Source: Acinetobacter sp. ANC 3903 | GTDB lineage: Bacteria; Pseudomonadota; Gammaproteobacteria; Pseudomonadales; Moraxellaceae | Length of the DNA stretch: 64,000 nt | NCBI RefSeq assembly: GCF_002135315.1 | Contig: NZ_NEGA01000011.1 | Location: 53,452 to 117,451 of the forward strand | Direction of reading: 5' to 3' | Part shown: positions 36,669 through 46,218 of the stretch, in pieces | How the letters are laid out: each line of letters starts with the position of its first letter | Position numbering within the stretch: the stretch's first letter is position 1 | The notes under the pieces: model-generated | Database searches by the model: none | What the model saw: the letters and a program-made list of their open reading frames with translations, nothing else | Told to the model about the DNA's origin: nothing | Made by a program: the position numbers and the translations under genes

Positions 36669-38309
36669 ATGGTTAGCGCATACGATGAATTACCGCGTAC
36701 CCCCGCAAATTTTGTAGCGTTGTCACCTTTACGCTATCTGGATCGCGCAGCGTATATCTATCCAAATCAAGATGCGATTATTCACGGTAAGCGCCGTATT
36801 ACCTGGCGTGAAAAATACAATCGTTGCCGTCAGTTTGCCAACCAACTCCAAAACTTAGGCATCGGTAAAAATGACACCGTTTCTGTACTGCTGCCAAACG
36901 TCCCTGCCATGCTTGAAGCGCATTTTGCTGTTCCTATGGCAGGTGCTGTACTCAACACCTTGAATACCCGCCTAGATGCCAAGACAGTTGCATTCATGCT
37001 TGAGCATGCTGAAACCAAAGTGTTATTGGTCGATCCTGAATTTACTGCGCTCGCTAAAGAAGCACTCGCACTGGTGTCACAAGACATCTATGTGATTGAT
37101 GTGGCCGATGAAGAGTTTGAAGGGGAAGACAACCGTATTGGTCAAGTTGAATATGAAGACTGGATTGCTCAAGGCGATGCCAACTTTGAATGGCATTTAC
37201 CGCAAGATGAATGGGATGCCATCAGCTTAAGTTACACTTCTGGAACTACGGGTAACCCTAAAGGTGTGGTTTACCACCACCGCGGTGCCTACATTAACGC
37301 AGCCAGCAATATCATTGCCTGCGGTATGATGCCTCGTGCCACCTATTTATGGACCCTGCCACTGTTCCACTGTAATGGCTGGTGTTTTGCCTGGACCATG
37401 GCTGCTAACGGCGGTACCAACATTTGCTTGCGTAAAGTTGATGCTGAACTGATCTTCAAATTGATTGCTGAACATAAAGTCGATTATTTCTGTGGCGCAC
37501 CGATTGTCCTGTCGATGCTGATCAATACACCAGAAGAGAAAAAGGCCAAGATTGAACACCGTGTTGAAGTGATGGTGGCTGGTGCAGCACCTCCAGCAGC
37601 GATCATTGAAGGTATGCGTAATATCGGCATCAATGTCACTCATGTCTATGGCCTGACAGAAACCTACGGTCCTTCTGCACTTTGCGCATCACAAGCGGGC
37701 TGGAGTGATTTGTCGATTCAAGAACAAGCGCAGTTGCATTCGCGTCAAGGGGTTCCATATCCATTACAAGACGGCATGAAAGTACTTGATCCTGAAACCA
37801 TGCAAGAAGTTCCGCATGATGGTCACACCATGGGCGAAATTATGTTCCGTGGCAATATTGTGATGAAGGGTTATCTGAAAAATCCTGAGGCCACAGCAGA
37901 AGCCTTCGCTGGTGGATGGTTCCATACTGGCGATTTAGCAGTTTGCCAGCCGGATGGCTATGCAAAAATTACTGACCGTTCCAAAGACGTGATTATTTCA
38001 GGGGGTGAAAATATTTCCTCGCTAGAAGTAGAAGAAGTGCTGTACCAGCACCCTGCAGTGCTTACCGCAGCCGTGGTAGCAAAACCTGACCCACGCTGGC
38101 AGGAAGTTCCGTGTGCCTTTGTGGAACTGAAACAAGGCAAAACAGCAACGCCTGAAGAACTGATTGAATTCTGCAAACAACATTTGGCCCGTTTTAAAGT
38201 ACCTAAAGATGTGGTGATTACCGAAATTCCAAAAACATCTACCGGAAAACTGCAAAAATTCATTTTGCGTGACTGGGCCAAAGAACGAGCTACAGGCGAG
38301 TTTAATTAA
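36669..38309 (+). CDS. Acyl-CoA ligase (AMP-forming), medium-chain/DmdB-like
   Basis: ANL-superfamily enzyme of 546 residues that activates a carboxylic acid through an acyl-adenylate. The P-loop-like motif SYTSGTTGNPKG is near residue 191, VYGLTETYGP near 330, and GWFHTGDLAV near 419. The hinge region TDRSKDVIISGGENIS and the catalytic lysine region KTSTGKLQKFILR near the end are also present. The sequence type (open N-terminus LSPLRYLDRAAYIYP) is that of fatty acyl or methylmercaptopropionyl-CoA ligases. The substrate cannot be set from sequence. It is monocistronic. Confidence 0.88.
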   Translation: MVSAYDELPRTPANFVALSPLRYLDRAAYIYPNQDAIIHGKRRITWREKYNRCRQFANQLQNLGIGKNDTVSVLLPNVPAMLEAHFAVPMAGAVLNTLNTRLDAKTVAFMLEHAETKVLLVDPEFTALAKEALALVSQDIYVIDVADEEFEGEDNRIGQVEYEDWIAQGDANFEWHLPQDEWDAISLSYTSGTTGNPKGVVYHHRGAYINAASNIIACGMMPRATYLWTLPLFHCNGWCFAWTMAANGGTNICLRKVDAELIFKLIAEHKVDYFCGAPIVLSMLINTPEEKKAKIEHRVEVMVAGAAPPAAIIEGMRNIGINVTHVYGLTETYGPSALCASQAGWSDLSIQEQAQLHSRQGVPYPLQDGMKVLDPETMQEVPHDGHTMGEIMFRGNIVMKGYLKNPEATAEAFAGGWFHTGDLAVCQPDGYAKITDRSKDVIISGGENISSLEVEEVLYQHPAVLTAAVVAKPDPRWQEVPCAFVELKQGKTATPEELIEFCKQHLARFKVPKDVVITEIPKTSTGKLQKFILRDWAKERATGEFN

Positions 38310-38346
38310 TTTTTTCTGAATAATATCTCAATAACCTCCATCCCAA

Positions 38347-38369
38347 CCTTCCTCCTACCAGGAGGAAGG
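38347..38369. repeat. REP-like perfect palindrome
   Basis: CCTTCCTCCT-ACC-AGGAGGAAGG: a perfect 10-bp pyrimidine/purine stem with a three-base loop in the gap after the acyl-CoA ligase. It is similar in style to the palindrome at 19792-19812 and is without a T tract. Confidence 0.75.
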
Positions 38370-38406
38370 AGAACGTGGAATATACAAAGAGAAAATTATT
38401 AAGGCA

Positions 38407-38438
38407 TAAAAAAGCGACTCAATTGAGCCGCTTTTTTA
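38407..38438. terminator. Terminator between acyl-CoA ligase and darP
   Basis: AAAAAAGCG-A-CTCAATTGAG-C-CGCTTTTTT hairpin with A/T runs on both sides, between convergent genes. Confidence 0.88.
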
Positions 38439-38462
38439 TTTCTATCATGAAACAAAAAAAAA

Positions 38463-38999
38463 TCAGTTGTCTGAAATTAATGCCACTTGCTGAATATAGT
38501 TAAACAGTTTTAATTTGGATGCAGCTAACTCTTCTTCAGACACTTGCTTCGCCATATCACGATGGATACGCAAAATATGCTGACGAATAGGATGATGCTC
38601 CGCCGCATTATGCGCTTTCATAAATTCTTTAATCACCGGATCACCTTGAGCGATCATGCGGTCGACCCAACGCTGTAATTGAGCTGTCTTCTTTGCTCCT
38701 TGCTGCGGGGTTAAATAAGACAAAATCATTGCCTCATCTTCATTACGCAACAATTTACCAATCCGTAGAAACTGGCGACGACGTGCCTCACCTGAAGTAA
38801 TACTACGCACATCAAGCAAAGCATCAATTAAACGTTCTTCCACAGGAAGTTTCTGAATCTGTTTAAGACTCAATTCAGCCAGTTGTTCACCTAAAGCAGC
38901 CATACGCTGAACTGCTTTTTTTTGTTCGGTTTTGCTTGCACGTCCTTCTAAAGATTCAAAGTCATCTTCAGTAAAACGCTGTTGCGGTCGACGTGCCAC
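38463..38999 (-). CDS. darP: Ribosome-associated protein DarP (YjgA/DUF615)
   Basis: 178-residue basic helical protein that in E. coli binds the maturing 50S subunit. YjgA signatures are RRPQQRFTEDDFE at the N-terminus, SRxSxK-like spacing replaced by GRASKTEQKKAVQ, LPVEERLIDALLDVRSIT, and ARRRQFLRIGKLLRNED. It lies two bases after npr on the same strand as the last gene of the pcnB-to-darP run. Confidence 0.92.
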   Translation of the reverse strand: MARRPQQRFTEDDFESLEGRASKTEQKKAVQRMAALGEQLAELSLKQIQKLPVEERLIDALLDVRSITSGEARRRQFLRIGKLLRNEDEAMILSYLTPQQGAKKTAQLQRWVDRMIAQGDPVIKEFMKAHNAAEHHPIRQHILRIHRDMAKQVSEEELAASKLKLFNYIQQVALISDN

Positions 39000-39001
39000 G
39001 A

Positions 39002-39271
39002 TTAATCTGCCTCGTAAAATTTTGCTGCAAATAGTGCCTGAATTTCAGATAAAGCTTGTTCTTCATCTGCGCCTTCAAGCACTAAACGTAAAGTTGTGCC
39101 CTTGCCTGCACCGAGCATGAGCAAGGACATAATATTTTTTGCATCTACTAATTTGTTCCCTTTACCAATTTGAATCGATGAACGAAATTTGGTGGTCACT
39201 TCAATTAGCTTTCCAGACGCACGCGCATGTAAACCTAGTTTATTAATTACATCAACAGTTGTGTCAATCAT
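39002..39271 (-). CDS. HPr-family phosphocarrier protein (NPr-like)
   Basis: 89-residue phosphocarrier with the phospho-histidine in [10 protein letters not shown] (H15) and the [14 protein letters not shown] helix near residue 45. The start at 39271 overlaps the rapZ stop (ATGA); the longer open frame upstream is just rapZ in another frame. Pairing with rapZ is typical of the nitrogen-related PTS, where NPr is usually called ptsO/npr. No EIIA or EI gene is present in this window. Confidence 0.93.
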   Translation of the reverse strand: MIDTTVDVINKLGLHARASGKLIEVTTKFRSSIQIGKGNKLVDAKNIMSLLMLGAGKGTTLRLVLEGADEEQALSEIQALFAAKFYEAD

Positions 39272-40119
39272 GACCAGTGCTTCATTTCTCTGTGTAGGAC
39301 TTGGATAGACCATTTTTCCTCTAGGGCTTTTTTGAGTCTATCAACGATATATACTGAACGGTGCTGCCCGCCGGTACAACCAATGGATACCGTCATATAG
39401 TGACGATGCCCTTCTGCAAATGCAGGCAACCACTTATCTAAAAAGTGATAAATGTCTTGGAACATCTCATTGGTTTGTTCACTTTGCAGCAAAAACTGTT
39501 GCACAGGCAAATCTAAACCTGAATATTTTCGCAATTCCAGATCCCAATGTGGATTAGGCAAATGACGCACGTCAAAAACATAATCGGCATCAAGCGGAAT
39601 ACCGTGTTTATAACCAAATGATTGTAAAATTAAAATGAGATTATCTGATTGTCCAAGTTTAGACAACAAGGTATGTTTCAGATCATGTACGCTTTTATCG
39701 GTGGTATCAATATGTACCGTTGAACGCAACTGTATCGGAAGCAATAATGTTTTTTCTTCCTGTATACATTCAGTCAGGCTTTTAAAACGGCTGGCTAAAG
39801 GATGTGGACGTCGCGATGCACTGAAACGAGAAATCAGTTCCTGATCTTGTGTAGTCAAATAAATGATATCCACCGACCCATATTTCTGCAGTTGTTCAAA
39901 AACATGGTCAAACTCTTGTAAATCTGCGCGGGTACTGCGTACATCCACGCCTAGTGCCAGTTGTTCTAAATTATTGTCACGATCAAGCTTTTCCACAATT
40001 TCCGGCAGCAATGCCAACGGTAAATTATCAATACAGTAATAGCCCAGATCTTCAAGCACCTGCAGGGCAGATGATTTTCCAGATCCGGATTGTCCTGTAA
40101 CAATTAAAATACGCTTCAT
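39268..40119 (-). CDS. rapZ: RNase adapter protein / nucleotide-binding RapZ
   Basis: P-loop protein of 283 residues, with Walker A GQSGSGKS at about residues 8-15 and the conserved C-terminal [14 protein letters not shown] near 246-259. In E. coli RapZ presents GlmZ to RNase E and senses glucosamine-6-phosphate; whether this holds here is unknown. It sits between panC (27 bases) and npr (overlap). Confidence 0.94.
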   Translation of the reverse strand: MKRILIVTGQSGSGKSSALQVLEDLGYYCIDNLPLALLPEIVEKLDRDNNLEQLALGVDVRSTRADLQEFDHVFEQLQKYGSVDIIYLTTQDQELISRFSASRRPHPLASRFKSLTECIQEEKTLLLPIQLRSTVHIDTTDKSVHDLKHTLLSKLGQSDNLILILQSFGYKHGIPLDADYVFDVRHLPNPHWDLELRKYSGLDLPVQQFLLQSEQTNEMFQDIYHFLDKWLPAFAEGHRHYMTVSIGCTGGQHRSVYIVDRLKKALEEKWSIQVLHREMKHWS

Positions 40120-40146
40120 GGCAAGGCTGTCCTTTATAGCAAGAAT

Positions 40147-40992
40147 CTATGCAGTATGCTTAACCTGCAAGTTATCAATCAGACGGGTTGTACCTAATTT
40201 AGCAGCGACAAACAGCACCACATCCTGATCAAATGCTTCTATTTTTTGTAATTCTGGAGTACGCGCTTCCACATAATCCACAATAAAACCAGCTTGTGTC
40301 AACTTTTGCTTCATATTTTCTAACACTTCCGCAAGACTAACACCACTGTGCAATTGCTTTTCGGCCGCATTTAAACTTTGGTAAATGGTCGGGGCAATGG
40401 CACGGTGTTCTGCACTCAAATAACCATTACGCGAACTGAGCGCCAAACCATCTTCAGCACGGGTAATTGGCACACCAATCACTTCCAGCGGAATGTTCAG
40501 GTCACGTACAAACTGACGAATCACTGCCAGTTGCTGATAGTCCTTTTGCCCAAAGAAGGCATAATTTGGCTGTACAATATTAAACAGTTTAGTGACTACC
40601 ACCGCCACGCCATCAAAATGACCCGGACGCTGTAAACCACATAAGTCATTGGTAATATCAGACACGCTAATATTGGTTAAACGTGGCTTATTGCCATACA
40701 TTTGCTCAACGCTAGGCGCAAAAATAATGTCACAGCCGACATCGGCCAACAAATGGCTATCGCGCTCCAAAGTACGTGGATAACTATCAAAGTCTTCGTT
40801 TGGCCCAAATTGAATCGGGTTGACAAAAATGCTGACTACCACAACATCACAGAGTTTTTTTGCTTCACGCACCAGGTTTAAATGCCCTTCGTGCAAATTA
40901 CCCATGGTTGGGACAAAACCAATAATTTTTCGTGCCGATCGAGCTGGACTCAGTGACGCGCTTAATCCCTGAATGGTAGTTTCTGTTTTCAT
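40147..40992 (-). CDS. panC: Pantothenate synthetase
   Basis: Joins pantoate and beta-alanine with ATP to form pantothenate. The 281-residue protein has the nucleotidylyltransferase signature [16 protein letters not shown] near residue 26, [12 protein letters not shown], the [10 protein letters not shown] loop and SSRNGYL. It follows panB by two bases, so both pantothenate genes are read together. Confidence 0.96.
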   Translation of the reverse strand: MKTETTIQGLSASLSPARSARKIIGFVPTMGNLHEGHLNLVREAKKLCDVVVVSIFVNPIQFGPNEDFDSYPRTLERDSHLLADVGCDIIFAPSVEQMYGNKPRLTNISVSDITNDLCGLQRPGHFDGVAVVVTKLFNIVQPNYAFFGQKDYQQLAVIRQFVRDLNIPLEVIGVPITRAEDGLALSSRNGYLSAEHRAIAPTIYQSLNAAEKQLHSGVSLAEVLENMKQKLTQAGFIVDYVEARTPELQKIEAFDQDVVLFVAAKLGTTRLIDNLQVKHTA

Positions 40993-40994
40993 GT

Positions 40995-41804
40995 TTACAG
41001 CTCAACTTGAAAAGTTTGTTCTTTAGCAGGAAAAGAATGATCCTGGACTGCAGCATGGTAGGCTTTAAAAGCATCCAGAATTGCAGTTTCTCCTGCTTGT
41101 TCTTTCATAAAATTACGTACAAATTTAGCCACATGGCCACCGGTCAATCCAAGCATATCTTGCACCACCAGCACTTGGCCATCAGTATCCGCACCCGCGC
41201 CAATGCCAATCACAGGCGTATGCGGAAACAATTCACTAATTTCCTTACCCACCTGTGCCGGCACACATTCCAGTAGTAGGACTGCAGCACCAGCTTCCAC
41301 CACTGCCTTACAGTCGGCAATCAACTGATCGGCAGCTTCACGGGTACGCGCCTGAACTTTATAGCCGCCAAAGACATGCACGGATTGCGGAGTCAACCCC
41401 AAGTGTACACACACAGGAATACCATTGCGGGTCAAGACCTGAACCGTTTCGGCCAGCCATGCACCACCTTCTATTTTCACCATGTGCGCGCCAGCTTGCA
41501 TCACCTGTTTGGCACTGATGAGTGCATCATTCAGTGTGGCATAACTCATAAACGGCAAATCAGTCAAAATAAAAGCATGCTGGTTGCCACGGCGAACCGC
41601 TGCCGTGTGATAAGCCATATCCTGTACCGTTACAGGTAAGGTAGAATCACACCCCTGAATGGTCATCCCTAAAGAATCACCAACCAAAATTGTATCAATT
41701 TCAGCAATTTCCATTGCTTTCGCCATACTCGCATCATAGCAAGTCAGGCAGGAGAATTTGCGGCCTTGCGCTTTAAATTTTCTTAAGTCACTTAGACTAA
41801 TCAT
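40995..41804 (-). CDS. panB: 3-methyl-2-oxobutanoate hydroxymethyltransferase
   Basis: First step of pantoate formation, using methylene-tetrahydrofolate. The 269-residue TIM barrel shows [15 protein letters not shown] near residue 19, the magnesium site [24 protein letters not shown] and [15 protein letters not shown]. It lies 47 bases after folK; folate is the cofactor source, so the grouping is functionally sensible. Confidence 0.96.
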   Translation of the reverse strand: MISLSDLRKFKAQGRKFSCLTCYDASMAKAMEIAEIDTILVGDSLGMTIQGCDSTLPVTVQDMAYHTAAVRRGNQHAFILTDLPFMSYATLNDALISAKQVMQAGAHMVKIEGGAWLAETVQVLTRNGIPVCVHLGLTPQSVHVFGGYKVQARTREAADQLIADCKAVVEAGAAVLLLECVPAQVGKEISELFPHTPVIGIGAGADTDGQVLVVQDMLGLTGGHVAKFVRNFMKEQAGETAILDAFKAYHAAVQDHSFPAKEQTFQVEL

Positions 41805-41851
41805 CCGGATATTCCTCTTATGACGACTTTCTCAAGCGGTCATGCAAAAAA

Positions 41852-42340
41852 TTAAATATTTGCCCAATTTCCTTCATCCAGCACTGTAAGCGACGGATGT
41901 TGCAATAGCGGTAAATCTTTTAATAGTTGGCCTTTGAGTTGAAAATTTGCATCCAAATCAAGCAATGGCATCAATACAAAATCACGATCCATGACACCGA
42001 TATGCGGTACAGTCAAACGCGCGTTATGAATCTGTTCTTCGCCATAAATGAGCAGATCCAGATCCAAAGTCCGTTCGCCCCAATGACGCAGTCGAACTCG
42101 ACCTGATTCCTGTTCAAAACGCTGCAATTCATCCAGCAATGCTAGTGGCTCCAAGTCTGTAATGAGCTGTATAGCCGCATTTAAGTAATTGGGCTGATCT
42201 TGAGGTCCCATGGGAGGACTTTGATACAACCTGGAGGTTTTCACTGTTCCCAATGTCGCCAGCTTCTGCACTGCTTCGATCAAAATTTGACGCGAATCAC
42301 CCAGGTTACTGCCTAAGCCAATATAGGTTACTGTCATCAT
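41852..42340 (-). CDS. folK: 6-hydroxymethyl-dihydropterin pyrophosphokinase
   Basis: Folate pathway kinase of 162 residues with YIGLGSNLGDS at the N-terminus, the family motif RLRHWGERTLDLDLLIYGEE near residue 80-99, and LTVPHIGVMDRDFVLMPL. The start overlaps the pcnB stop (ATGA). Confidence 0.95.
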   Translation of the reverse strand: MMTVTYIGLGSNLGDSRQILIEAVQKLATLGTVKTSRLYQSPPMGPQDQPNYLNAAIQLITDLEPLALLDELQRFEQESGRVRLRHWGERTLDLDLLIYGEEQIHNARLTVPHIGVMDRDFVLMPLLDLDANFQLKGQLLKDLPLLQHPSLTVLDEGNWANI

Positions 42341-43791
42341 TGTGTCGGTCCAAAAACAACCTGACTTAAATCACGTTTGACCCGTTTGCGTTTTAAAATT
42401 GGATGATCGGAGGCAATTTCGGAACCGCCTGCCGACACAGTTTGAACCGGTCTTTCCAGTTTTGCCCGGCTCTTGCGTTCACGACGGCTACGCGGTTCAG
42501 GCTCGTTCACCAATGGCTCAATCTCAACAGCCACCAATTTAGTTTCTACCACATCTTCTGTTGCAGTTTTACGACGGTTTTTTGCACGTTGACGGTTGTA
42601 TTGACTAATGGCACGTTCTTTTTCGTCCGTCGTCATCTGTTGATACGCATCCCACCACACACCCATGCCTTGGGTGGTGGTGTCACCTGATTTCTCACGC
42701 AGCAACAGAAAGTCAAACCCGGCACGGAAACGTGCATGGGTTGATAAAGCCTGAATTTGTTGCGGCTTCGGATTGAGCAAACGCGTTTGCATTTCCCACA
42801 CTTCACGAATAAAGGTTTCTGCAAAACGTGGAATAATGGTACGGGTGGCCTGACGTTTTAAAACATCCAAACCAGCTTGTGCTCTTGCCTCTGCAGGAAC
42901 AACACCTTTACTTAAATAAAAGTTGCAACGCTCTAAGAACGGTTTCCACAACAATACCGCATAAAAGAATGCCGGGTTGATGGTTTTGCCAATTTGAATA
43001 CGCTGATCGGTATTAATGGCAGCACGTTCAATAAAGGTCGAGATATCCGGGCTGATGTCTGCAAACAGCTGACGCCAAATATCAAAATCAATCAACATCG
43101 GCAGCACACGGTTCAAATGCCCCATGGTGAACAACTTCTGTGATTCATCATATAAACGGTGCGGAGAGATATCACGCAGCAACTGGGTCATTTCAGGGGT
43201 AAAAATCTCTAAAATTTCAGGCGCAATACTAAAATTTAATTTTGCAGCGAACCGCAAAGTTCGGAGCATCCGCACCGGATCTTCTTCAAAACGTAAGGTT
43301 GGATCACCCAATAAACGTAAGGTTTTATTTTTTATATCATCAATGGCATGACAGAAATCCAGCACAATACCTTTACGCGGCTGGTAATACATCGCGTTAA
43401 TGGAAAAATCGCGGCGGGCAAAATCCTGTTCAATCGTGCCCCAATTATTATCACGTAAAATCATGCCTGAAGCAGAAGTGACTGCCTTTTTAGGCGGTGC
43501 ACGGAAAGTGGCAACTTCGATCAGCTCACGACCAGCATAGACATGAGCCAGCTCAAAACGTCGTCCGATAATCCGGCAACGTCGTCCGAAGACTTCTTTC
43601 ACCTGAGCCGGAGTTGCATTGGTCACCGCATCAAAATCTTTAGGATTTAGCCCTAAAATTAAGTCACGGACACCACCACCGACGATATAAGCTTCATAGC
43701 CAGCCTTGGTTAAAGCATCGATAACATCTAATATGGAAGAAGGTAATTGAGCGGTTGATAAACCACATTTTGACGCGCGCAAAGTTTGCAA
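42337..43791 (-). CDS. pcnB: Poly(A) polymerase I, TTG start
   Basis: Adds poly(A) tails that promote RNA decay. The nucleotidyltransferase head has YIVGGGVRDLILGL near residue 36 followed by PKDFDAVTNATP with the catalytic D-x-D, then RRDFSINAMYY and RFEEDPVRMLRTLRFAAKL. The C-terminus is basic. No ATG occurs between the upstream TAG and the conserved region; the TTG at 43791, with GGAG ten bases ahead, is the best start. The protein is 484 residues. It heads the pcnB-folK-panB-panC-rapZ-npr-darP run. Confidence 0.93.
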   Translation of the reverse strand: MQTLRASKCGLSTAQLPSSILDVIDALTKAGYEAYIVGGGVRDLILGLNPKDFDAVTNATPAQVKEVFGRRCRIIGRRFELAHVYAGRELIEVATFRAPPKKAVTSASGMILRDNNWGTIEQDFARRDFSINAMYYQPRKGIVLDFCHAIDDIKNKTLRLLGDPTLRFEEDPVRMLRTLRFAAKLNFSIAPEILEIFTPEMTQLLRDISPHRLYDESQKLFTMGHLNRVLPMLIDFDIWRQLFADISPDISTFIERAAINTDQRIQIGKTINPAFFYAVLLWKPFLERCNFYLSKGVVPAEARAQAGLDVLKRQATRTIIPRFAETFIREVWEMQTRLLNPKPQQIQALSTHARFRAGFDFLLLREKSGDTTTQGMGVWWDAYQQMTTDEKERAISQYNRQRAKNRRKTATEDVVETKLVAVEIEPLVNEPEPRSRRERKSRAKLERPVQTVSAGGSEIASDHPILKRKRVKRDLSQVVFGPTQ

Positions 43792-43926
43792 AAGACGCTG
43801 TCTCCTACGTCTGAACGTAAAATATCTAAGATGACGCTAATCATATCTCTAACACAATCAAAGGGCAATTTGATTATCTCAATGCTCAATATTTTGTTTG
43901 ATATTTTAAGGATCTATTGCCTTCTA

Positions 43927-44334
43927 TTACAAAGCTAAACGATCTTTATTCTTGCTAAATAGCGCAGGTCCAATCCCCTTGACCTGTTGCAATTCTTCAA
44001 TGTTTTTAAATTTCCCATTTTTTTGCCGATAGGCAATAATTGCTTCCGCTTTCTTCTGACCTATCCCGGACAGTTCTTGTAACTGTTCAGCATTGGCCTG
44101 ATTCAAATTAATCTTTGTCGCTGAAGATGTGGAGTTTAAAGCAGGCTTAGCCAGATAGTGCTCTCGTGTTGAGACCCGTGGTATTTTTAACCGTGCATCG
44201 TGGGCCTGCTGTTCAGTCTTCCATTTTAAATATTGCTGGTCAAACTGTTGAGCATAACTATTAGATATACTCAATAAAGACAGCAAACTAAAAAGATAAG
44301 AAATCCCCTTCAGGATAAGTATTATTTTTTTCAT
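43927..44334 (-). CDS. ComEA-type helix-hairpin-helix DNA-binding protein
   Basis: 135-residue exported protein. The start at 44334 (MKKIILILKGISYLF) gives a signal peptide ending in NSYAQ. The C-terminal half (about residues 75-135) carries the two ComEA helix-hairpin-helix motifs: INLNQANAEQLQELSGIGQKKAEAII and FKNIEELQQVKGIGPALFSK. ComEA proteins bind incoming DNA in the periplasm during natural transformation, a trait of many Acinetobacter. It lies 11 bases after mazG. Confidence 0.88.
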   Translation of the reverse strand: MKKIILILKGISYLFSLLSLLSISNSYAQQFDQQYLKWKTEQQAHDARLKIPRVSTREHYLAKPALNSTSSATKINLNQANAEQLQELSGIGQKKAEAIIAYRQKNGKFKNIEELQQVKGIGPALFSKNKDRLAL

Positions 44335-44345
44335 TGGTAAACCTA

Positions 44346-45107
44346 TTATTTTAATTGTTTTTTCGCCTGCTCCCAAAGTAGATCCATTTCTTCTAAAGAT
44401 AGGGCTTCAATATTTTTATGTTGTTGCTGAGCCTGATCTTCAATGAAAGCAAAACGTGTTTTAAATTTATGAATGGTACTTAACAGTGCCATTTCACTAG
44501 AAAGCCCTAGTTTACGTCCAACATTGATCAATGAAAATAAACAATCGCCAAATTCGTCGCATATTTCGTCGGAATTTTGCTTTTGCATGGCTTGTTGCAA
44601 TTCAGCTAATTCCTCATTCAATTTGCCATAAGCGCCTGCCACATCGGCAAAATCAAAACCAATTTTCGCAGCATTTTTTTGAATTTCATGTGCTTGCTGA
44701 ATTGCAGGTCCATGTTTTATTTCATCTAAACGTGATTGTGCTTTACCCTGCTTTTCCTGTTGTTTAATTTTCTGCCAGAGTATCGAGACATCTTCCGCAC
44801 TCAATTGTGAATATTGCTCTGCCTGAAATACATGAGGATGACGGCGAATCAATTTCTCGGTAATGGCATTCACCACATCATTGAAATCAAAAGCGCCTTG
44901 TTCGCTGTACATTTGTGCCTGAAACACCACTTGCAGAAGCAAATCTCCGAGCTCATCGCGTACTTCCTCTGGCTTGCCCTGCCGTACCGCTGCTTCAACT
45001 TCATAGGCTTCTTCTATGGCATATCGGGTCAGGCTTTGCGGTGTTTGCTGCTGATCCCATGGACATTTTTCACGTAACTCTCGCATTACTGCCAATAATT
45101 GATCCAT
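44346..45107 (-). CDS. mazG: Nucleoside triphosphate pyrophosphohydrolase MazG
   Basis: House-cleaning NTP pyrophosphatase of 253 residues with two MazG domains. The first begins LREKCPWDQQQT with the metal-binding EEAYEVEAAV and DELGDLLLQVVF. The second, from about residue 150, has KIGFDFADVAGAYGKLNEELAELQQA and DEFGDCLFSLINV. It sits upstream of the ComEA-like gene and probably shares its transcript. Confidence 0.94.
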   Translation of the reverse strand: MDQLLAVMRELREKCPWDQQQTPQSLTRYAIEEAYEVEAAVRQGKPEEVRDELGDLLLQVVFQAQMYSEQGAFDFNDVVNAITEKLIRRHPHVFQAEQYSQLSAEDVSILWQKIKQQEKQGKAQSRLDEIKHGPAIQQAHEIQKNAAKIGFDFADVAGAYGKLNEELAELQQAMQKQNSDEICDEFGDCLFSLINVGRKLGLSSEMALLSTIHKFKTRFAFIEDQAQQQHKNIEALSLEEMDLLWEQAKKQLK

Positions 45108-45604
45108 GTTATTCTCACTCCCATCATTTCAGACACACAACCATTTTCATTATCAATCCTGATGATGCTGAACTTAAATTCGTAAAAAATGCAGCACAGC
45201 AAACACAATTGAAAGAAAAATCAGTTGCACAGTATAGGGATTAGTGGCGCTGTACAAGGTATTAGACTTTCTTCCATATCTATTATTAATGGACAGCTAG
45301 ATTGAACTTCTTAATTCAGCAGATTCATTTGATCTACGGGATTTAGCGAAAGTCTGGAATAAAGTGGTAAAAAATGAAGCTGCTTTAGGTGTAAAGCAAG
45401 TAAGACGCAGCAAAACAGAAAGAATAGAACCTCTATTCTTTCAGCTACTTTAGAAACAGCACTCAAAGTGCAAGGATGGGAGCAGAATAGTGAAGAACCA
45501 TTTACCCATAACAATTGGTAAAACTTTACTTAAAAAACACCTATGGGTATTGCCTTATTTTGACTAGAATTATCTTTATCCCCCTTTTCAATAAGGCAAT
45601 AATA
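45108..45604. other. mazG / lipoprotein divergent intergenic region with possible decayed coding sequence
   Basis: About 500 bases without an intact gene. On the plus strand short protein-like runs remain: INPDDAELKFVKNAAQQ (ending at the stop near 45244), VALYKVLDFLPYLLLMDS (to about 45300), then SADSFDLRDLAKVWNKVV after an in-frame stop. After a frameshift near 45423 comes LETALKVQGWEQNSEEPF, ending near 45522. The order and continuity suggest one degraded gene, but I do not recognise the family. The mazG and lipoprotein promoters should also lie here. Confidence 0.35.
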
Positions 45605-46033
45605 ATGAAAAATTCTCTTCTTATTTTAATCAGCAGCTTAAGTTTAATGGCATGCACGACTATGCCACATTCATCCGATAAAAATACTTTTCAGAATAAC
45701 CCAATAAATTCGGCACCGAATGGCAATGCAACCAAAGAGGTGTCTGTCGAGGGCAGTTATACGGGTGAAATTGTAGGAGATTATAAAAATTCTAAATTTT
45801 CCCAGTTAAAAATTGGGATGTCACAACGTCAGGTAGAAGATCTAGTGGGTGCTTCAACAGACCAAAGAAGCTATCAAACCGCTAAAGCCTGGATACCCGT
45901 TGCAGGTGCTTTTTCTAAAGATCAATTCCGTATCGAAACCTATTATCCTGGTGCAGGTCGCTTACTTTATGCAAATAATGGAACGAAATTATATCGAATT
46001 GAAGTAGATCGTAGCGAAGATGGCCTTCAATAA
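45605..46033 (+). CDS. SmpA/OmlA-fold lipoprotein
   Basis: 142-residue lipoprotein. The start at 45605 (MKNSLLILISS) gives a signal with lipobox LMAC and C17 as the lipidated residue; the longer upstream open frame is not credible. The domain from about residue 65 (FSQLKIGMSQRQVEDLVG followed by a YYPGAGRLLYANNGTKLYRIEV strand) is a BamE/SmpA-like fold, used by several outer-membrane-associated lipoproteins. A terminator follows. The specific role is unknown. Confidence 0.78.
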   Translation: MKNSLLILISSLSLMACTTMPHSSDKNTFQNNPINSAPNGNATKEVSVEGSYTGEIVGDYKNSKFSQLKIGMSQRQVEDLVGASTDQRSYQTAKAWIPVAGAFSKDQFRIETYYPGAGRLLYANNGTKLYRIEVDRSEDGLQ

Positions 46034-46090
46034 TCCTTGCGTCTTTCATCAACGATCTGCTCTAGTCGTATCTTAACTATTTATCCATTA

Positions 46091-46122
46091 AAAACGAGTG
46101 ATATGCCTAACTCGTTTTTTTT
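46091..46122 (+). terminator. Terminator after the SmpA-like gene
   Basis: AAAACGAGT / ACTCGTTTT stem with a ten-base loop continuing into T8. Confidence 0.85.
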
Positions 46123-46218
46123 GTTCTAAATTTTCTCTTTGTTGATCTGCCATTTATTCAGATTAATTTTTTATTCTTAATATCTTATTTTTCATTCCGT
46201 TATACAAAAAAACATATT

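Noticed and set aside
44915..45244. 109-codon plus-strand frame over the mazG start
   Set aside because: Most of it is antisense to mazG; only the last 30 codons look protein-like and are described as part of a possible decayed gene.
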